Origin: JAAYJK01 sp964501655
Lineage (GTDB): Bacteria; Bacillota; Syntrophomonadia; Syntrophomonadales; Syntrophomonadaceae
Length of the DNA stretch: 64,000 bases
NCBI GenBank assembly: GCA_964501655.1
Contig: CAZCTN010000006.1
Location: forward strand, 56,014-120,013
Direction of reading: 5' to 3'
Every line of letters starts with the position of its first letter. Positions within the stretch are counted from its first letter, which is position 1. The notes under the pieces are model-generated. The model ran no database searches. It was not told the origin of the DNA and worked only from the letters and a program-made list of their open reading frames with translations. A program made the translations under genes and the position numbers. This document shows, one piece after another, positions 61,606 through 64,000 of this stretch.

Positions 61606-63570
61606 TCATACGTTAATATCGTATCTTGACATTCTTCTATATAAGCAGCTTCTGGAAATATTTAGAGCTTTGGCTACTTCGGTTTTATTATTATTAAACT
61701 TAATTAGATAGCTTCGAATCAACTGCTCCTCCACGCTGTCTTTAGTGGGTGAATTTTCCCAAACGGAGATATTCTCCGAAGATACCGATTCAGTTATTGC
61801 TGGCGGCAACAAATCAATAGTTATTGAATTTCCCTGGGCCATATTAATGGCTCTTTCAATAACATTGCTTAATTCTCTGATGTTCCCTGGCCAGGTGTGA
61901 TTAATAAATATATCCATAACCTCGGGATCAATTCTCTTTATAGATTTATCGAATTTTTCACCCATACTGCTGATAAAATACTCGGCTAATAGAGGAATGT
62001 CATCTTTTCTTTCCCGCAACGGAGGAATATGTATGCTTATTACCCCTACCCGGAAATATAGATCCTGACGGAAATTATGGTTTTTCATTTCTTCAACCAG
62101 ATCTTTATTGGTTGCACAAATAATTCGCACATCAACCGGAATAAATTCCCTGCCTCCCAAACGAATAACTGTTCTTTCCTCCAATACCCTTAGCAATGAT
62201 GCCTGAAGATCCAATGGCATTTCCCCGATTTCGTCAAGAAACAGGGTTCCTTTATCTGCCAGTTCAAATTTACCGGGATTTCCTCCTTTTCTGGCGCCGG
62301 TAAAGGCCCCTTCCTCGTACCCAAATAATTCACTCGAAATTAATTCTCGCGGTAAGGCTCCGCAGTTCAAGGCAAAAAATGTTTCTTTCCGGCGATAGCC
62401 ATTATTATGAATCGCTTGAGCGAACAAATCCTTACCAACGCCGCTTTCTCCCATCAAGAGTATGGTGGAGTTTGACTGAGATGCCATTTTCGCTTGCTCT
62501 ACTGCCATGATATAATTTTTACTTTCACCTATAAGGGTGTCAAAAGTTATAATATTTTTTGGCCTGATAATATTTCTAAGCACATTATGCATCTCATGCA
62601 AAACGATTACGTATCCGTCAGTTCTTTCATCCTTTTTTAATGGGGTAACATTCATAATAAATTTTTTGGTTTTGCCGGCAAAAGTGTTTAGGCTTACATT
62701 TTCTCCATATATTGACCTATCTGATGTGAGGATTTCCCTAACATAAGTATTGCTCCGGGGTACAAAGTCCATAAAATTATTAACCGCCTTGTTGGGGGGA
62801 ATCCCCAATATATCACCGGCCTGCTTATTCATCTGGATTATTTCGCCGTTTCTGTCGATGGCTATTAATCCTTCTAGTATTGATTCCATTATGGCCTCTT
62901 TAGTCATACTGGCCAGCTTCACTTCATTATAGGCTTTATTTAACAGCATCTTTCTTTCTATGGCTCTTACCGCCGACATAACCATTCCCAATGTATGAGG
63001 ATGAACATTTTTATATGGTCCGGTTAGGTCCAGTACCCCAAGAATATTACCATCTTCATCATGGATAGGAGCAGCCGAACAGGTTGAGAGGCAGGCACAT
63101 TTGCAGTAATGCTCATAACCAAAGATATGGATTGGTTCATCTATAGCCAATACTGTTCCTACCGCATTAGTTCCCATAATTTCTTCCGACCATATAGCGC
63201 CTTCAATAAAGTTCCCCACCGACGTGAACCTCAATTCTCTAGGTGAACCTATCATTTTCAGAAGAACCCCGTCTTTATCAGCCAAGGCTATGCAAAAACC
63301 TGAATCCCTTGTAATATTGTATATATCTTCCATGGTAGGCACCACCATATCAAGCAGATCCCGGTTTTCTCTTATTCGCTGCTCTAATTGGCCTTGGCTG
63401 AGCACTGCGGTGTTTAAATGCTTATACGGATCGACATTGTAACTTTTGCTCCTTTCCCAGGAATCATTAACAAAATCATGTATTGACAATGCGCTGTCTG
63501 GCTTAAGGCTATGGACTTCTTCCCACATATTCCACATTTCAATACGACTGGTTATATTTTTTATACCCAT
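61606..63570 (-). CDS. Sigma-54-dependent transcriptional activator (AcoR-like)
   Basis: Enhancer-binding protein of 654 residues. Order: N-terminal GAF-type sensor (about 60-200) with the cluster YCKCACLSTCSAAPI, a PAS domain (about 225-320), the AAA+ sigma-54 activation domain with Walker A GESGVGKD, the GAFTGA loop (EGAFTGARKGG) and Walker B FLDEIGE, and a C-terminal Fis-type HTH (VAKALNISRSCLYRRM). The layout matches AcoR/PrdR-like activators for carbon or amino acid metabolism. Target genes are not evident; the RND operon is downstream on the same strand but separated by 214 bases. Confidence 0.92.
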   Translation of the reverse strand: MGIKNITSRIEMWNMWEEVHSLKPDSALSIHDFVNDSWERSKSYNVDPYKHLNTAVLSQGQLEQRIRENRDLLDMVVPTMEDIYNITRDSGFCIALADKDGVLLKMIGSPRELRFTSVGNFIEGAIWSEEIMGTNAVGTVLAIDEPIHIFGYEHYCKCACLSTCSAAPIHDEDGNILGVLDLTGPYKNVHPHTLGMVMSAVRAIERKMLLNKAYNEVKLASMTKEAIMESILEGLIAIDRNGEIIQMNKQAGDILGIPPNKAVNNFMDFVPRSNTYVREILTSDRSIYGENVSLNTFAGKTKKFIMNVTPLKKDERTDGYVIVLHEMHNVLRNIIRPKNIITFDTLIGESKNYIMAVEQAKMASQSNSTILLMGESGVGKDLFAQAIHNNGYRRKETFFALNCGALPRELISSELFGYEEGAFTGARKGGNPGKFELADKGTLFLDEIGEMPLDLQASLLRVLEERTVIRLGGREFIPVDVRIICATNKDLVEEMKNHNFRQDLYFRVGVISIHIPPLRERKDDIPLLAEYFISSMGEKFDKSIKRIDPEVMDIFINHTWPGNIRELSNVIERAINMAQGNSITIDLLPPAITESVSSENISVWENSPTKDSVEEQLIRSYLIKFNNNKTEVAKALNISRSCLYRRMSRYDINV

Positions 63571-63944
63571 CGCTCATTGCCCCCCCTTTGAGCATGGTCA
63601 ATGACTTAATTTACCAGCAAACAGTTTCTCGCATTTTGTCTAATTTTATTGATTTTTCTATAATTATACAACATTATAAACTATACTGCATGACATCTTA
63701 GTTTTGTGTTACTTGCCTGAAGCTTAATTATTTCGGCTCCTCTCCGACAATAGAAGTATTTCCCTGATTTCTCCAAGGGCTAATAAATATTCATCGGTGC
63801 CAGATACAATCATATTAACTGTAATATATGAAAATACCCCGCTTACCTTTTCCCCCTGCCCAGAACAGACCACTCTTAATAATATATTTCCCAGTTAATA
63901 TAATAAAAGTGTTGCCTTTTTTCGACAGTTGATTATATAGTTTT
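63571..63944. other. AT-rich intergenic stretch
   Basis: No gene or RNA is recognised. It should hold the promoter of the sigma-54 activator gene. Confidence 0.4.
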
Positions 63945-64000
63945 CTACCACTCCTGGGGCAGCTGCCGCAGCTGAGCCAGGTTAAAGACCGGGCCGTCCA
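63945..64000 (-). CDS. 3' end of a leftward gene, unidentified
   Basis: Reading leftward, the frame from the edge to TAG at 63947-63945 gives DGPVFNLAQLRQLPQEW. DGPVF is a common ending of PyrK-like FAD/NAD and iron-sulfur electron-transfer subunits, so this might be such a protein, but 18 codons are too few to be sure. Confidence 0.4.
   Translation of the reverse strand, partial: DGPVFNLAQLRQLPQEW

Overview
The window looks like a chromosomal piece of an anaerobic, spore-forming, low-to-mid GC Firmicute of the Clostridia type. The signs are a Spo0E-family phosphatase, strong AGGAGG ribosome binding sites with frequent TTG and GTG starts, the acpS-nnr-alr-ndoAI-ndoA gene order, and Tat, ResB/CcsA and CheW homologues. 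An ACH1/Cat1-type CoA-transferase and an acetate transporter of the AceTr family fit a short-chain fatty acid or syntrophic lifestyle (Syntrophomonas-like). That lineage call is inference from gene content, not from a marker gene.

Layout. Positions 1-5018: tail of a TRAP transporter, then a leftward set for cytochrome c maturation and export (ResB, CcsA, TatA, a VKOR-thioredoxin fusion) and a Spo0E-like gene. Positions 5311-10660: two closely related FAD-binding reductases, one a Tat-exported lipoprotein and one without a signal, flanking a PucR-type regulator, followed by the fused stumps of two deleted regulators. Positions 10709-18663: mostly leftward housekeeping genes (GNAT, dCMP deaminase, Tex with an apparent ATT start, DUF1836, SEC-C methionine aminopeptidase, HAD phosphatase, SDR) with a rightward hemolysin III. 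Positions 19721-24228: acetate transporter, then a selenium/molybdenum set (DUF1858, YedF, class V aminotransferase, molbindin, MOT1-type transporter). Positions 24330-36000: hydrolases, PanE-like reductase, amidohydrolase, PuuD-like amidotransferase, MazEF-type module, alanine racemase, CBS protein, NnrD/E, AcpS, CheW, MgtE and a YedF-like DsrE protein. Positions 36463-42008: L,D-transpeptidase, a YyaL gene broken by an in-frame TGA beside its CxxC, a decayed alpha/beta hydrolase, and the CoA-transferase.

Two accessory blocks stand out. Positions 42678-48461 carry a rightward three-gene unit: two multi-pass membrane proteins (the first Yip1-like) and a 1.55 kaa protein. The large protein has a signal peptide, a beta-type module, a probable internal membrane segment, about 90 five-residue GFDxx/GYNxx units (including a 60-bp tandem repeat) and a C-terminal Cys-His-Asp domain that looks papain- or transglutaminase-like. 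Positions 48763-56630 carry a tightly packed leftward operon: SNF2 helicase, beta-class adenine methyltransferase, DEAD helicase with a PD-(D/E)xK nuclease end, and a 236-residue protein of unknown family. This is most likely an extended type III restriction or DISARM-like defence system. The window ends with an RND efflux pair that has no outer-membrane factor nearby, a sigma-54-dependent activator, and the last codons of another leftward gene.
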